Shown: positions 16,401 through 25,479, counted from the first letter of the stretch. The stretch: DNA of 64,000 bases from an uncultured Desulfobacter sp. (GCF_963665355.1 NZ_OY762229.1:3720001-3784000); one strand, 5' to 3'. Numbers and translations: made by a program. The notes: a model not told the origin generated them from the letters alone.

Positions 16401-17405
16401 TCTCCACGCCAGGCCACTGATAAGGTTGATCCTCTCCGTCGGCCTGGGATTGCACAGGCAATGCAGGGCAGGGCCCCAATCCTTGAACCTCAAATTCCCA
16501 TGGCACCCTCCGCCTCCTTTGACATATTGAAGGCAGAACCACCAAAGCAAAGGCCATTGGAAATCAAATCGTTGAAAGATGAACCTGTCGCACCCCAGGT
16601 CCCGGTATTGAACAGTTCCCTGTCCCCCCGGTTTGGTCTTCACCTTTCATCCTACAGGACCCAGGAAAAAGCCGCCGCCGGTATTAAATACCTGATGGAT
16701 AAATATAAAGGCATCCTTGACGATGCGGATTTTACCATTAAAAAGGTTCATGTTTCCAAGGAGAAAGGCGTCTGGTACAGGGTTGTTGCAGGGGCTTTTG
16801 ATACGAAAGAGCAGCTGAAGACAATGCAGAACCGCATAAAAATGGCATCACCCTATGCCAAAATAATAACCTTGGATGGGAACAATGAAGGGCGCGTTTA
16901 CAAAGGGGTTCACCTGACCTCGTTTAGAACGGTGAAAAAAGCAAAATTAAGTATTGAAGAATTAAAAAATCAATATCCGTCCCTCCTTAAAGAGACGCAA
17001 TTCACCATCAAGGAGAAGGACTTGGGACCTGAGATGGGAAAATGGAACCGGGTCATTGCCGGAAATTTTTCTAATAATGAAGAGGCTCAAACCCTTGCAA
17101 GAAAAATTAAAATGAAAACGCCTTACTGCAAAGACATTGAACTGCAAAAGCAGGAGCAGTTCGGAATCCACCTGGCTTCCTACAGGTCTTCGGCTAACGC
17201 ATATAAAGGGCTGAGAGTGATTCAGAAAAAACTGGGACCGCTGCTGAACAATGAAGAAATTTCATTGAGAAAGGTCAATCTCGGGCCGGAAAAAGGGATA
17301 TGGTATAGAATAATTGCCGGAGAATTCGAAGAAAAAAATTCGGGAGAAGATTTGAAACAGACCTTGAAGCAAATGAATCAATACGCACATATTATAAAAT
17401 TTTGA
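13458..17405 (+). CDS. Fimbrial outer-membrane usher-like protein with C-terminal carboxypeptidase-regulatory and triple SPOR-like domains
   Basis: 1315 aa. Residues 1-110 are hydrophilic and low-complexity; 112-260 an N-terminal usher-type domain; about 260-760 a beta-barrel with usher motifs (YEGNLPPDWDVEVYRNG region near 390); 765-960 two Ig-like or carboxypeptidase-regulatory domains (VYHDKNYNGTFDAGDEHIDG; DGFYCFQKILPGKYSV); 960-1050 a Pro-rich linker; then three repeats at about 1057, 1149 and 1234, each starting FG(L/I)HL(S/A)SYR or GVHLTSFR and containing W(Y/N)R(V/I)(V/I)AG, as in SPOR peptidoglycan-binding domains. No signal peptide is visible at this start and the frame is closed upstream at 13425, which is strange for an outer-membrane protein. 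Likely assembles the DUF4402 pilins with the chaperone at 18.8 kb. A sigma-54 site precedes it. Confidence 0.78.
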   Translation: MDSISKVGLEQSMDISRSAAGSNKNLFSKIIEQESANVLLDGRNRYGESGQLRQSDDAIAVKTPDKIMAGNDPEYEQSPEPMVAIPESPLESNKIQPSAEVAENAPGIIRDEHQVILNVEYERFVLNDGLLGYSDSQRLFIPLSEISRTLDFNINVNAEKGTASGWFISEDRTFSLDMSKGRVVTGPKTLAVPSDGIAAADGEIYVDSSLLSQWFPVDFQLDFANQSIAVNPREKLPFQKRIEREQGWIRLEGQSDDGTRFPRKNSEYGMLSVPFADLGLKTSYSDRDDGNDGYKTDFYLSAKGDFGKMNSEVYFSGNDKEGVDTSRITLRRKDPNAQMLGPLKATGISAGDIRVAELPMIGGGLERGIGVTNAKILRPREYDTTYFEGNLPPDWDVEVYRNGTLVGSQRVGIEGQYSFSDVPVYYGKNDFKLVFYGPQGQERIETKTINVGNDLLKKGEHEYQITLSQKNAQVYDPDETIDLEDEDTPKLNFLYSYGLGGNLSVGGGLSSQEVGGDRHNYLNFGAKKSFDNLYLSGDFLQDTRGGNAVEMLAQTGINDISLRFKKRFYNGLDTTSGSLNDLKSQTAVSASGKIDKKGELPDIPYTLSYGETEKDDSTYRYLDGRLSANIKNINLSSGLRWSENDESDDAASWTGDFQTTAQLGDFRLQGRLTYDLDPDPTLTAAELSNFLRIDDNLSAELSLSKYMDDQKELAGTMGLNWKHDNFTLSPQFSYDDRGNWQAFLGISTSFGMEPRSGKLKASSTRMADSGAVSARVYHDKNYNGTFDAGDEHIDGAVVKAVQSDKKAESDETGVAFLTGLQKYKPTDIVLDKSTLEDPFWEPIAKNLSIVPRPGHVEQIDIPVVTTGEIDGRIVIESEDGEKKYLSNVKVQLIDEKGKMVQETRSAYDGFYCFQKILPGKYSVQVTPEDDQNIDSASQEVKIDSEGALALGNDITLKSREIRMADEKPVELENQSQVAMGESPRQATDKVDPLRRPGIAQAMQGRAPILEPQIPMAPSASFDILKAEPPKQRPLEIKSLKDEPVAPQVPVLNSSLSPRFGLHLSSYRTQEKAAAGIKYLMDKYKGILDDADFTIKKVHVSKEKGVWYRVVAGAFDTKEQLKTMQNRIKMASPYAKIITLDGNNEGRVYKGVHLTSFRTVKKAKLSIEELKNQYPSLLKETQFTIKEKDLGPEMGKWNRVIAGNFSNNEEAQTLARKIKMKTPYCKDIELQKQEQFGIHLASYRSSANAYKGLRVIQKKLGPLLNNEEISLRKVNLGPEKGIWYRIIAGEFEEKNSGEDLKQTLKQMNQYAHIIKF

Positions 17406-17451
17406 TGCGGGCCAGAATTGAAAACCAAGTGTGCAATATCTAAGTGGCAAT

Positions 17452-17946
17452 TTATGGATCAATGATATTGATGGAAATGGTAATGTTGCCCGAGTAACTT
17501 TGGCTGCTCTGTCCGCCTTTTAAGTGGAGAAGACCCCCGAAGTTAAAGTCAATGTCTCCCACAGCGGTGCTGACCGCAACGGTTTTGGAACGGGCACTGA
17601 TCCCGCTCAGTGTCATTTTGCTGCCATCACTTGCTTTGAGCATAACCGAAACAGGATAGGTAATCTGAATGGTCTGCCCGGGCTTATCTGAAAATATGCG
17701 GATAAGTCCGCAGTATCCGCCGTCTATGTAGGCGCCTCCCGACGTGTAGGAGATGGGTTTTCCAGAACCGTTCAGGGCATCAATTTCGATGATCTCTCCG
17801 TGGAGATCTGCAATGATGGTTCCAAAGCTAATGTTCCTGGCAAATGTGATATCAGCGGCAATGGCACAGGTAATGTCCATGGTCGGGAACATGGCCGAGA
17901 AAAGGATCATCAGGGAAAAAATAAATTTGGGAAAAACAACCTGCAT
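17452..17946 (-). CDS. DUF4402 pilin-like secreted protein (reverse strand)
   Basis: 164 aa with signal peptide (about 1-31, ending CAIAA) and a beta-rich body of DUF4402 type (SFGTIIADLHGEI, then a C-terminal GNITISINII strand). DUF4402 proteins act as subunits of chaperone/usher-like fibres. It lies inside the pilus locus but on the opposite strand, converging on the usher with 46 nt between stops, so it is separately transcribed, perhaps an alternative tip or minor subunit. Confidence 0.72.
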   Translation of the reverse strand: MQVVFPKFIFSLMILFSAMFPTMDITCAIAADITFARNISFGTIIADLHGEIIEIDALNGSGKPISYTSGGAYIDGGYCGLIRIFSDKPGQTIQITYPVSVMLKASDGSKMTLSGISARSKTVAVSTAVGDIDFNFGGLLHLKGGQSSQSYSGNITISINIIDP

Positions 17947-18109
17947 GTAATACCTTTTAATTTACATTTATAATGCAAGTCAATTAAATCTTTGCTGTCA
18001 TCGGTTGAACAAAAATAGTTAAGTGTGCCGCCGATAAGGCCGATAGGTGAATATATGACCAAAAACTCAGCAAGGCTGAGAAAATGTTATCGTATTCGCA
18101 GGAGGAATT

Positions 18110-18673
18110 ATGTTTAAAAGAATTGGGCTTAGTTTATTGCTGATTTTGTTGATTATGGCGCAGGGTCATCATGCTCAGGCCGATGATGTCATCACCATGA
18201 ACGTCTCTGTCACTTTAGAGGCTCCGGCCAGTGCCGTCAAAACCGATGACCTGAATTTTGGGACCCTTTCCGTGCCCTCTACCGGTGATACCTTTACCTT
18301 AGATGTTTCAGGAGCAGGTTTAACCGTGGACGGCACGGCGACGACACCGACAGATACCTCAATGGCCACCGGAAATACAACGGTCATTACTGCCGGCCAC
18401 AGCGGGCGTATTGCCCTGACAGTATCGTCTGCCACCGTTGATGTGACAATTACCACAGACTCGCTCACATATTCCCTGGCACCTGACGGAGGGTCGGGGG
18501 TGAATCTGACATTGAAAAATGTTGCGGCAAATTCCACTGGCGCAGGAGCTGCATCGACATTTACCACAGGGAACTATGAGATTCATATCGGAGGCGTGTT
18601 GACAATACCTTCTGGGTTTACCCCGGATTCCTATACCGGCGGTTCCATGGATATCACCCTGGCTTATAACTAG
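18110..18673 (+). CDS. DUF4402 pilin-like protein, probable major subunit
   Basis: 187 aa; signal peptide 1-25 (ending HHAQA), then a Ser/Thr/Ala/Gly-rich beta domain of DUF4402 type: LNFGTLSVPSTGDTFTLD near the start and GGSMDITLAYN as the closing strand. A strong ribosome-binding site (GCAGGAGG) precedes the ATG. It is followed after 83 nt by the periplasmic chaperone gene. Its position and composition suit the main fibre subunit; cysteine-free, so no disulfide. Confidence 0.75.
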   Translation: MFKRIGLSLLLILLIMAQGHHAQADDVITMNVSVTLEAPASAVKTDDLNFGTLSVPSTGDTFTLDVSGAGLTVDGTATTPTDTSMATGNTTVITAGHSGRIALTVSSATVDVTITTDSLTYSLAPDGGSGVNLTLKNVAANSTGAGAASTFTTGNYEIHIGGVLTIPSGFTPDSYTGGSMDITLAYN

Positions 18674-18756
18674 TGTCGCGTCTGATAACGATCTTTTGAT
18701 TTTGACTCACTCTGTCACCCGGTCTGAGTTTTGCGAACTTAACCCATAGGATTCCC

Positions 18757-19635
18757 ATGTACCTTATATACAATGATAAAATGTATCTTGCGGGGCTCCG
18801 GCCCCTGATTGTCTTCCTTTTTTTAACCCTGTTTGCTCCTTTGATTTTCTGCACCGGAGTGGAGGCCGGCATAATGCTCCACCCCACACGGATATTTCTT
18901 GATAACCGGAATAATTCGGGAACTGTGATGGTGATCAACCAGGAAAATGTTCCGGTTAAGTACAGGGTCTCGACCACATTGTACAGAACCAAGCCCAATG
19001 GAGCCCTGGAAGAAATTCTTGATTTAACACAAGAGCAGCAGGAACTAAAAAGAATGTTGCGGTTTTCTCCACGTCAGGCCACACTGGGCCCGAGAGAAAA
19101 ACAGACCATACGTCTTCAGTTTAGAAAAATTCCGGACTTTTCCGACGGAGAATATCGTGTCCATTTAAAGGTGTCCCCCCTTCCCGAAGATGATTCAAAC
19201 GCCAGAAAAGCCGATAACACCAAGCTGGGTGTACAAATTAATCTTCTTGTGGGGTTTTCCATTCCCATTGTTATACGGAATGGGAACTTGTGGGTGGAGG
19301 CAGAGCCGGTCGCCTGTGAGAGAACGGTTTCAAAATTGACTGGAAAGCCTGTTCTGTCCGTTGGGGTTCTTCAGAAAGGAACCCGGTCCGCAGTGGTGAA
19401 TATCACGGCATACCACATTCTTGAAAAAAACAGTGAAGCAAAAGTACTTCTGGGTAAAGTGCCCGGGGCTGTTGTTTATCCGGATGTCTCCTTGAAAACC
19501 TTTGACGTTCCCTTGGATGAAACCTTGCTGGACAGAATAGACAAGGGCTTTATCCGCATTGAACTGTCCGACAGTGAAGAAAAGAATACGCGTGAAGGAA
19601 AAAACAATGTCCAATATAAATCCAGGGAATTTTAG
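18757..19635 (+). CDS. Periplasmic pilus assembly chaperone, PapD-like
   Basis: 292 aa from the first ATG; the second (18781, MYLAGLRPL...) gives a normal signal peptide ending VEAG and is the more likely start. The mature protein has the two-domain PapD layout: IMLHPTRIFLDNRNNSGTVMV, then RFSPRQATLGPREKQTIRLQF, the strand motif that contacts subunits, and GEYRVHLKVSPLP. It would hold DUF4402 subunits in the periplasm and pass them to the usher encoded upstream. Confidence 0.85.
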   Translation: MYLIYNDKMYLAGLRPLIVFLFLTLFAPLIFCTGVEAGIMLHPTRIFLDNRNNSGTVMVINQENVPVKYRVSTTLYRTKPNGALEEILDLTQEQQELKRMLRFSPRQATLGPREKQTIRLQFRKIPDFSDGEYRVHLKVSPLPEDDSNARKADNTKLGVQINLLVGFSIPIVIRNGNLWVEAEPVACERTVSKLTGKPVLSVGVLQKGTRSAVVNITAYHILEKNSEAKVLLGKVPGAVVYPDVSLKTFDVPLDETLLDRIDKGFIRIELSDSEEKNTREGKNNVQYKSREF

Positions 19636-19688
19636 GCCAGGAGCAGTCAATAGTCATTAGCCATGGGAAAAAATGAAAAAAAATTATC

Positions 19689-20195
19689 TCATGGCAATCG
19701 CAAGCTGACCCAGGGGTCTTCGGACTCATCATTTGTTCCGGGCCTCAACTCAATCTGAAGTCCTTTTAGAAAATTACGTAACATCTGGTTTTGGCATTCC
19801 CTGTAATGCTTGTGCCCGGGTTTCCGGAAAAAGGCGCCTAATTCATGTTTGCTGATTCCCAAACCAGCCAGGGATAAAACTCTGATCATATCTTCCGCCT
19901 TGAAATTTACAGCGATCTTCAGCTTTTTTAAAATGGCATTGTTATTTAATGTCCGTTCCGGTTCTGGTTGAGATTCTTCTCTTTTCCCCCGTTTATGATT
20001 GATCAGCCCATTCAAAAAAGCAGCCAGATCTGTATCCGTGCATTTTTTACAGGCAGGATCATCATCTTTTTTCAGCCAGTCACTGACCTGGGCCCGTGAC
20101 ACGTCACAGCCGACCTGTCCAAAAACAGAGATCATATCTGAATCATTGAGATCAAAGATATATCGAACCCTGCGTAAGATATCATTATTGTTCAT
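19689..20195 (-). CDS. DUF1456 family protein (YehS-like)
   Basis: 168 aa made of two similar halves, each beginning NNNDILRRVRYIFDLND / NNNAILKKLKIAVNFKAED and each with an aromatic-rich FL(N/K)GL helix, as in the DUF1456/YehS family. Function unknown. It overlaps the CvfB-like gene upstream by 4 nt, so the two are co-transcribed; this hints at an RNA-related role, but only by association. Confidence 0.82.
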   Translation of the reverse strand: MNNNDILRRVRYIFDLNDSDMISVFGQVGCDVSRAQVSDWLKKDDDPACKKCTDTDLAAFLNGLINHKRGKREESQPEPERTLNNNAILKKLKIAVNFKAEDMIRVLSLAGLGISKHELGAFFRKPGHKHYRECQNQMLRNFLKGLQIELRPGTNDESEDPWVSLRLP

Positions 20196-21109
20196 TTTAT
20201 AAGACCAATCCCATTGCCTTTTAATTCTATTAATCTTTTTTTATACAGATTGCCCACAGCTCTTTTGAATTCTTTCTTGCTCATGGAAAAATTTCTACGG
20301 ATTTCTTCAGGAGAACTTTTATCATAGCAGGGAATAAATCCCCCGGATTTATTTAACCTGTATAAAATGACTTCCGCAGATTTGGGAACCGATGAGTATC
20401 CAGGTCTTTTCATGCTCAGATCAATTTTGCCATCCCCACGGATCCGCATGATATATCCTTTGCATGTATCTCCGATAAATAATTTCTGATAGGTTTCATT
20501 TAAGTACATCATCCCATAGTACCTATTATCAACAACTGCCGTTATCCCGATGGTGGTGATGGAGTGAACAATCAAGTCAACCTGCTGTCCAACTTTCAGA
20601 TCCCTGGTGTTTTTATCACAGTTGGCTGAAATTTGCGTGGTACCGAAGACCCTGTGTGTTCTGTCATCCTGGCATATTTTGACTAAATATTTTTTTCCAG
20701 GCTCCATCCTGTCCTGCTGCTCACTTTTGGGTACCAGCAAATCCTTTTCCAGCCCCCAATCCATAAAGATTCCAAAAGGGGCAACATCTTTTGCTGTTAA
20801 AAAAACAAAATCATCTACCACGCCTGCCGGTTTTAACGTGGTTGCCACCGGACGGTCTTCAGAATCAGTGTACACAAAGACATCAATAAAATCTCCAATT
20901 GACAGCCCGGATGGCACATATTTGTTGGGCAGAAGAATCCGGTCTTCGCCAATGCCTAAATACACACCAAAATCCGATTTTGTTTGAACACTCAGCCGAT
21001 TATATCTCCCAATTTTAATACGGGTCTCACGTTCTGATTTACTGGGTTTGCCTGCCTGCTTTCTGGAATGCGCCCACGCGTTTTTTAAATTTGCTTCTTT
21101 CCCTGGCAT
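20192..21109 (-). CDS. CvfB-like S1 RNA-binding protein
   Basis: 305 aa. Layout follows CvfB/YitL: three S1-type folds (about 25-90, 95-160, 165-230) and a C-terminal winged helix (about 235-305) with SPEEIRRNFSMSKKEFKRAVGNLYK. A basic N-terminal extension of about 25 residues (KNAWAHSRKQAGKPSKSERE) is longer than usual. CvfB proteins affect translation or virulence gene expression in Gram-positives; in proteobacteria the role is not defined. Forms an operon with the DUF1456 gene. Confidence 0.85.
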   Translation of the reverse strand: MPGKEANLKNAWAHSRKQAGKPSKSERETRIKIGRYNRLSVQTKSDFGVYLGIGEDRILLPNKYVPSGLSIGDFIDVFVYTDSEDRPVATTLKPAGVVDDFVFLTAKDVAPFGIFMDWGLEKDLLVPKSEQQDRMEPGKKYLVKICQDDRTHRVFGTTQISANCDKNTRDLKVGQQVDLIVHSITTIGITAVVDNRYYGMMYLNETYQKLFIGDTCKGYIMRIRGDGKIDLSMKRPGYSSVPKSAEVILYRLNKSGGFIPCYDKSSPEEIRRNFSMSKKEFKRAVGNLYKKRLIELKGNGIGLIK

Positions 21110-21228
21110 TAAAAATTCCTCGCTGTGTATAATTATAATACTATCATATCATACAAATTGTCTAAACCAGATAACAGACCGTTTTAATATTTGAATAGTG
21201 ATTTGCATTTCCATATATCATAATAGTA

Positions 21229-21408
21229 CCCTTTATCCAAATTATCTGTACTGGCTACAGTGAACGAATCAATGAGAATCAGGCTGAAAAAATGGGTGTA
21301 AAGGGCTATATCATGAAACCCGTCACATAGAAAGATCTGTCAGAAATGGTTAGAAAAGTGCTGGGTGAGTCAATCAAGTCGAGGAGGGACAAATCAAATG
21401 ATGATTGA
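21229..21408 (+). pseudogene. Response-regulator receiver domain, 3' remnant
   Basis: The frame reads FIQIICTGYSERINENQAEK, then GVKGYIMKPV, the end of a REC domain with the conserved Lys-Pro pair, followed by a TAG stop in place of a residue before KDLSEMVRKVLGE. No upstream part with the phospho-acceptor Asp exists. Probably the tail of a hybrid kinase once present here. Confidence 0.7.
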
Positions 21409-21996
21409 CAGACAATTCCAAGAACAAATTCCCTATATTAATCTGGAGTCCATCAACAGCAGCTTGGACATTATCTACATTATAGACCAGGAGATGCGCT
21501 TGAAAGGCCACAACAGGGCCTGGGATAGTTTGGCTTGAAACAACGGGGGGCGCACATCTCTGAACAGTTCCCTCTATGTTCCGAAATCACAGACGTTGGG
21601 GAAGAACCGCTGCAGAAATATATTGAAAAAAAATACCGGGAAGCCATTGCCGGAAATACCCTGTTTGAACTGGACTATGAGTGTTCATCAAGCCAGTTAT
21701 TACGGATATTCAGGCTGAATGCCTATCCGCTTCTGGATCAAAAAGGGCTTGTCATCTCCCATCATCTGGTTAAAGAATGTCCCCACGTCGAAAAAAGCGT
21801 GGAGTTCAGCAGGCAGTTTGAAAACCATAACGGTATGATCGTCCAGTGTCAGAACTGCCGGAAAACCAGGGATCCCCATAACAGTGAGCGATGGCTGTGG
21901 GTACCTTCCCTGCTGGCAGAATGTCCGTCCAATATTTCCCACTCAATCTGCGGCAGGTGCCTGGATTATTATTACCCCAACCTATGTAGTGTTTGA
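21398..21996 (+). pseudogene. PAS-domain sensor protein, broken by stop and frameshift
   Basis: Starts ATGATG at 21398 and reads a PAS-like start (SLDIIYIIDQEMRLKGHNRA) up to a TGA at 21533; the homologous text continues in another frame from about 21540 to 21996 (LFELDYECSSSQLLRIF, YPLLDQKGLVISHHLV). The C-terminal part carries two CxxC-type pairs (VQCQNCRKT; CGRCLDYYY) with NISHSIC, a layout seen in sensor proteins that bind metal or cofactor. Both lesions make it non-functional. Confidence 0.7.
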
Positions 21997-22015
21997 ACGA
22001 AAAGTCACCCATCTG
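21989..22015 (+). repeat. Dispersed repeat, one-ended copy
   Basis: GTGTTTGAACGAAAAGTCACC followed by CATCTGC matches the end of the 61-bp element at 5301 and, inverted, the copy at 36748. It overlaps the stop of the PAS remnant. The matching opposite end is not found within the next 150 bases. Confidence 0.55.
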
Positions 22016-22135
22016 CTACGTTCCAGGAAGATGTGCAATCCTCACATACTCAAGTATGCTGAAGGTTGCATATTTTCTTGCGGCTTTTAAAAAGACCCGG
22101 GCGACCGCTGAGATCATCAGTTTTTTATTCACTGT

Positions 22136-22297
22136 TTATAATGCTGATTCCAGTTCATTTACCGGTTCGCCACAGAATGGACAGATTTTCATTTGATTCT
22201 CTTCTATGGTCCCCTCAAAAAAAAACCAGTCCCCGCCACATTCTGACTCGTAATGATTTTCACTGGCATCAACAATTTTCCAATCGCATTTTTCCAT
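22136..22297 (-). CDS. Small zinc-ribbon-like protein
   Basis: 53 aa from the ATG at 22297, preceded by a GGATGG-type ribosome-binding site. It carries a C-terminal KICPFCGEPV knuckle and a further Cys (ESECGGDWFF) in the middle. The longer frame from 22378 lacks a ribosome-binding site. Family and role unknown. Confidence 0.5.
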   Translation of the reverse strand: MEKCDWKIVDASENHYESECGGDWFFFEGTIEENQMKICPFCGEPVNELESAL

Positions 22298-22668
22298 ATT
22301 TCCATCCTGTCTTTTATAAAAGTTAAAATCTAGCTTACAGAAAAAGGAGATACCCAAAAGTGAAAGAGAATTCTCCACTCATTAAGTTACTATTTCTTCG
22401 ATAATACTTGATTAAAAAGCTTTGATGGGAATCAGGGTGTTGGAGATATCGATCCCATTTCGGGTTAAGGCTAAATTGTATCTTAATACATATTGCAGCG
22501 TAATACAAATTGGTTTTAAGAGGCGACAGGGTCAACGCATGTAAATATTCTACAGTGCCTGTGGTTCTGATATCTTCAACTTTCACCCAAACAGCCCATA
22601 GCAAAAAAATATTGCTGATGTCTAAAAGGTTTTTAGATAAAACCATTTTCTGATCCTGCTTTCATCTC

Positions 22669-22778
22669 GGTACTGGGCTCGTACTATTCCAGAACACCAT
22701 AAGTTGTGCTTTTTAAAATTGAAAACCCACGATATCTTGTGGATTTTCTGCTACGCAGAATGATACGAGCCCAGTGCC
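22669..22778. mobile_element. MITE-like element with terminal inverted repeats
   Basis: A 110-bp stretch bounded by GGTACTGGGCTCGTAC and the near-perfect inverse GATACGAGCCCAGTGCC. It is non-coding, AT-rich in the middle, and sits directly ahead of the transposase remnants. The region 22380-22668 shows no supported gene. Confidence 0.5.
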
Positions 22779-22799
22779 AGCCGCTTCGCATTGTCAAAA

Positions 22800-22940
22800 A
22801 TGCTGTGCAGGGAATGGAACTGGGTTCAGCCCAACGGCAATCTTCGTGACATGATTGCCAGAGGATACATGCTTGTTCTTCACAGGCAGGGGCATATCAC
22901 CTTCCAGCCAGAAAACAGGCGCCCGATAATCCATTTTTGA
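22800..22940 (+). pseudogene. DUF4338-type (transposase-associated) N-terminal fragment
   Basis: ATG at 22800 reads MLCREWNWVQPNGNLRDMIA and ...YMLVLHRQGHITF, the N-terminal pattern of DUF4338 proteins (DruA-like, often in IS elements), and stops at TGA 22938. The DUF4338 body is absent; the text switches at this point to an IS66 transposase, so two unrelated elements were fused here. Confidence 0.5.
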
Positions 22941-23999
22941 ACCGTAAAAAACCGGCAAAAATTTAACCTGTGCGGCGAAGTCTTTACTGCCCAGGCACCG
23001 GAAAGCAAAACCGGCAGACACTATGACCCAAGTGCCATGGCAATGATGTCCATTTTAAGATATGGATGCGGATTACCATGGAACCGTTTGGCAAATCTCC
23101 AGGAAAGTATGGGAGTTCCGCTTCCGGCTTCGACACAATGGGAGAAGACAGAAGCAGCAGCAGCAGACCTCATTTATCCGGTTTTTAATGAACTCGTTCG
23201 TCAGGCAGCCCGGGGAGACATCCTTTACAACGATGACACCACCATGAAAGTCCTTTCGTTAATGAAGGAAAATCAAGACAAAACAGTGAATGAACGAACC
23301 GGGATATTTACCACGGGCATCATTTCTCAAATCGGTGATGACCGAAAAATTGCCCTGTTTTACACAGGGCGGAACCATGCAGGTGAGAACATCGCCCGGC
23401 TTTATGGGATACGTGACAAAGACTGTCCCCCGCCGATTCAGATGTGCGATGCCTTGTCACGAAATTTCTCTGATGAATTTAAAAGGATTCTTTGTAACTG
23501 CCTTACCCATGCCCGCCGGAATTTTGTGGATGTAGAAAATCATTTCCCGAATGAATGCGAGTATGTCATAGATGTTCTTGCTGATGTTTATCATAATGAT
23601 GCCCAGACAAAAAAACAGGCGATGACACCGGAACAGCGATTGGCTTATCATCAGGAACATAGTGGTCCTTTGATGGCAGATCTTCGGTCCTGGTTGGACA
23701 AACAACTTAATGAACATCTGGTGGAACCGAATTCCGGCCTGGGCAAGGCCATCGCTTATATGATTAAACATTGGCCTGAGTTAACCCGTTTTTTGAAAGA
23801 GCCTGGTGCACCCCTGGATAACAACATTTGCGAACGTAGCCTGAAACAAAGCATCCTGCATCGAAAAAACTCACTTTTTTATAAAACAGAACATGGCGCC
23901 TTTGTTGGTGATATGTTCATGAGTCTGATTCAAACCTGTAATCTGATGAAGGTCAATCCATTTGATTATCTGGTTTCATTGTTGAATAACGGCAACTGA
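22941..23999 (+). pseudogene. IS66 family transposase, 5'-truncated
   Basis: The C-terminal 340 residues of an IS66 transposase: LCGEVFTAQAPESKTG, then DILYNDDTTMKVL with the first catalytic Asp, IQMCDALSRNF with the second, HARRNFVD, and the C-terminal PLDNNICERSLKQSILHRKN with Glu. The zinc-finger and leucine-zipper N-terminus is gone and no tnpA/tnpB partners remain. The open frame could start at 23037 but the product would lack the DNA-binding part. Confidence 0.8.
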
Positions 24000-24127
24000 G
24001 CTGAGAACTGATCCTTCCCGGTGGATGCCTTGGAATTACAAAACCGCGTCAGCGTAATATAATCGCCGAATCCCCCTTTCTTGTGATTAATTCAACTGAG
24101 TTACCCTAAAAAATCCCTTGTGCATGT

Positions 24128-25250
24128 TTACCGAAGAGACACGTTCTTTTTAGGTTTTCTGGAGTGACGGGTCAGACACTTCGACCAGAAGCGGTAGCGG
24201 AAGGCTCCGATCAAATTCTTCAGCATGTCGAACATGGTTTCAATCCGCACTCTCGCGCAATATAACTGGAGAGCCGTAACGGGCTCCTGGCTCAAATCGC
24301 TGCACATCAGAACGATAGGGCCCCAGCTGGTTACCGATAGTACAAAGCGAATCAACGAGCCGGTCGGTTTCCATAACAAATCTGCTGAAGTAATCAGGAT
24401 GTCTTCGACTTTGCCGTAAAGAGCGCATTGGACCTTCGCAAATCGGTCTCTATGGTCAAAGAGTTCCATGAGTTTAACCTTTTCTCCGTATATTGCAGGA
24501 CGTCCCGGTTTTCTTTCCGAGGGGTATTCGGCCTCAAAATAGGCCACGCAGTTTTTCTTTGCCCGAATAATCAGGGTGAGAAGCGGTGCTTTATGCTTCA
24601 GTGACCATAGGGAGTTGGCCAGTATGAAAACAGCGGCCCCAGGGGAAAAAAGCATCCAGAATCAGAATGCTTGGCAGATCGTGTTGGAGAGCAAAATCAA
24701 GCGCCATCTGAACGATTCGACTTCCCAGGGTTTCCCTGTCGGCTTCATCCGGGTTCTTTTTACCAATATGAACCAGCCCCTGATGAATACCAAGCGCCAA
24801 GGAAAGGCAATAGGGCGAAACCATCGAGCCGATCATTAAGCCAATGGCGCCCCAACAATGACCTCGAAAATAGGACGGTTTACTCTGCGTTTCGGAATGC
24901 TGGTGCAAACTGACCACACACGGCATTTTTCGCCCCTCTTTCGAAACGTTGGTATGATCACCTAATATAACCGCGCGGCCGTGAACAAAAACTGTTTCTT
25001 TTTGTGAAAGAACAAAGCTGCTCCAGTAACATATCAGCATTTCAAGAGACCAGGCAGAGGAGCGAAAAAAGTTAAGAAAGCTATGATAACCGCTTTCTTC
25101 GACCGACCAAAATCGACAAAACGAGGTGACACCCACCATCTCGCCGCTACCAATGAATCCCAATATGACCACGCAGAACATAAGCCAAGTCGATTGCCTG
25201 GAAAAAATATTGCGAAAGAACCTCAGAAACTGATAAACATAGGCGTACAT
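24128..25250 (-). pseudogene. DDE transposase with frameshift
   Basis: Two reverse-strand frames (25250-24591 and 24655-24128) join into one transposase. The N-terminal part contains VILGDHTNVSKEGRKMP (first Asp) and LPSILILDAFF (second Asp); the C-terminal part contains CARVRIETMFDMLKNLIGAF (Glu). The frame slips near 24645 in a T6C4 run. I cannot name the IS family with confidence (IS4/IS701-like). A fragment of the same element lies at 43709-43933. Confidence 0.72.
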
Positions 25251-25479
25251 TTTGAATCCCGTTTTTCAATTGCGTGTTAAATGAAAAGGATAGATTTTTT
25301 ATAACATACTGTTATTATAGACTATTTAGTCTATATAATTGAATTCTTGTCCTTAAGCGGAATGTTTATTTTTAATCTTGCGCCCTATGGCCTGGCATAT
25401 CACCAGCCAGGCCATAGCCCACAACGAAGATTGAACTATCTGTGTAGGTTACACAAACCTTCATATAAAAATTCAAAAG

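Noticed and set aside
22335-22646. Reverse open frame of 103 codons next to the MITE-like element
   Set aside because: Hydrophobic, low-quality composition with no ribosome-binding site and no recognisable family; it may be an old transposase remnant but I cannot support it.
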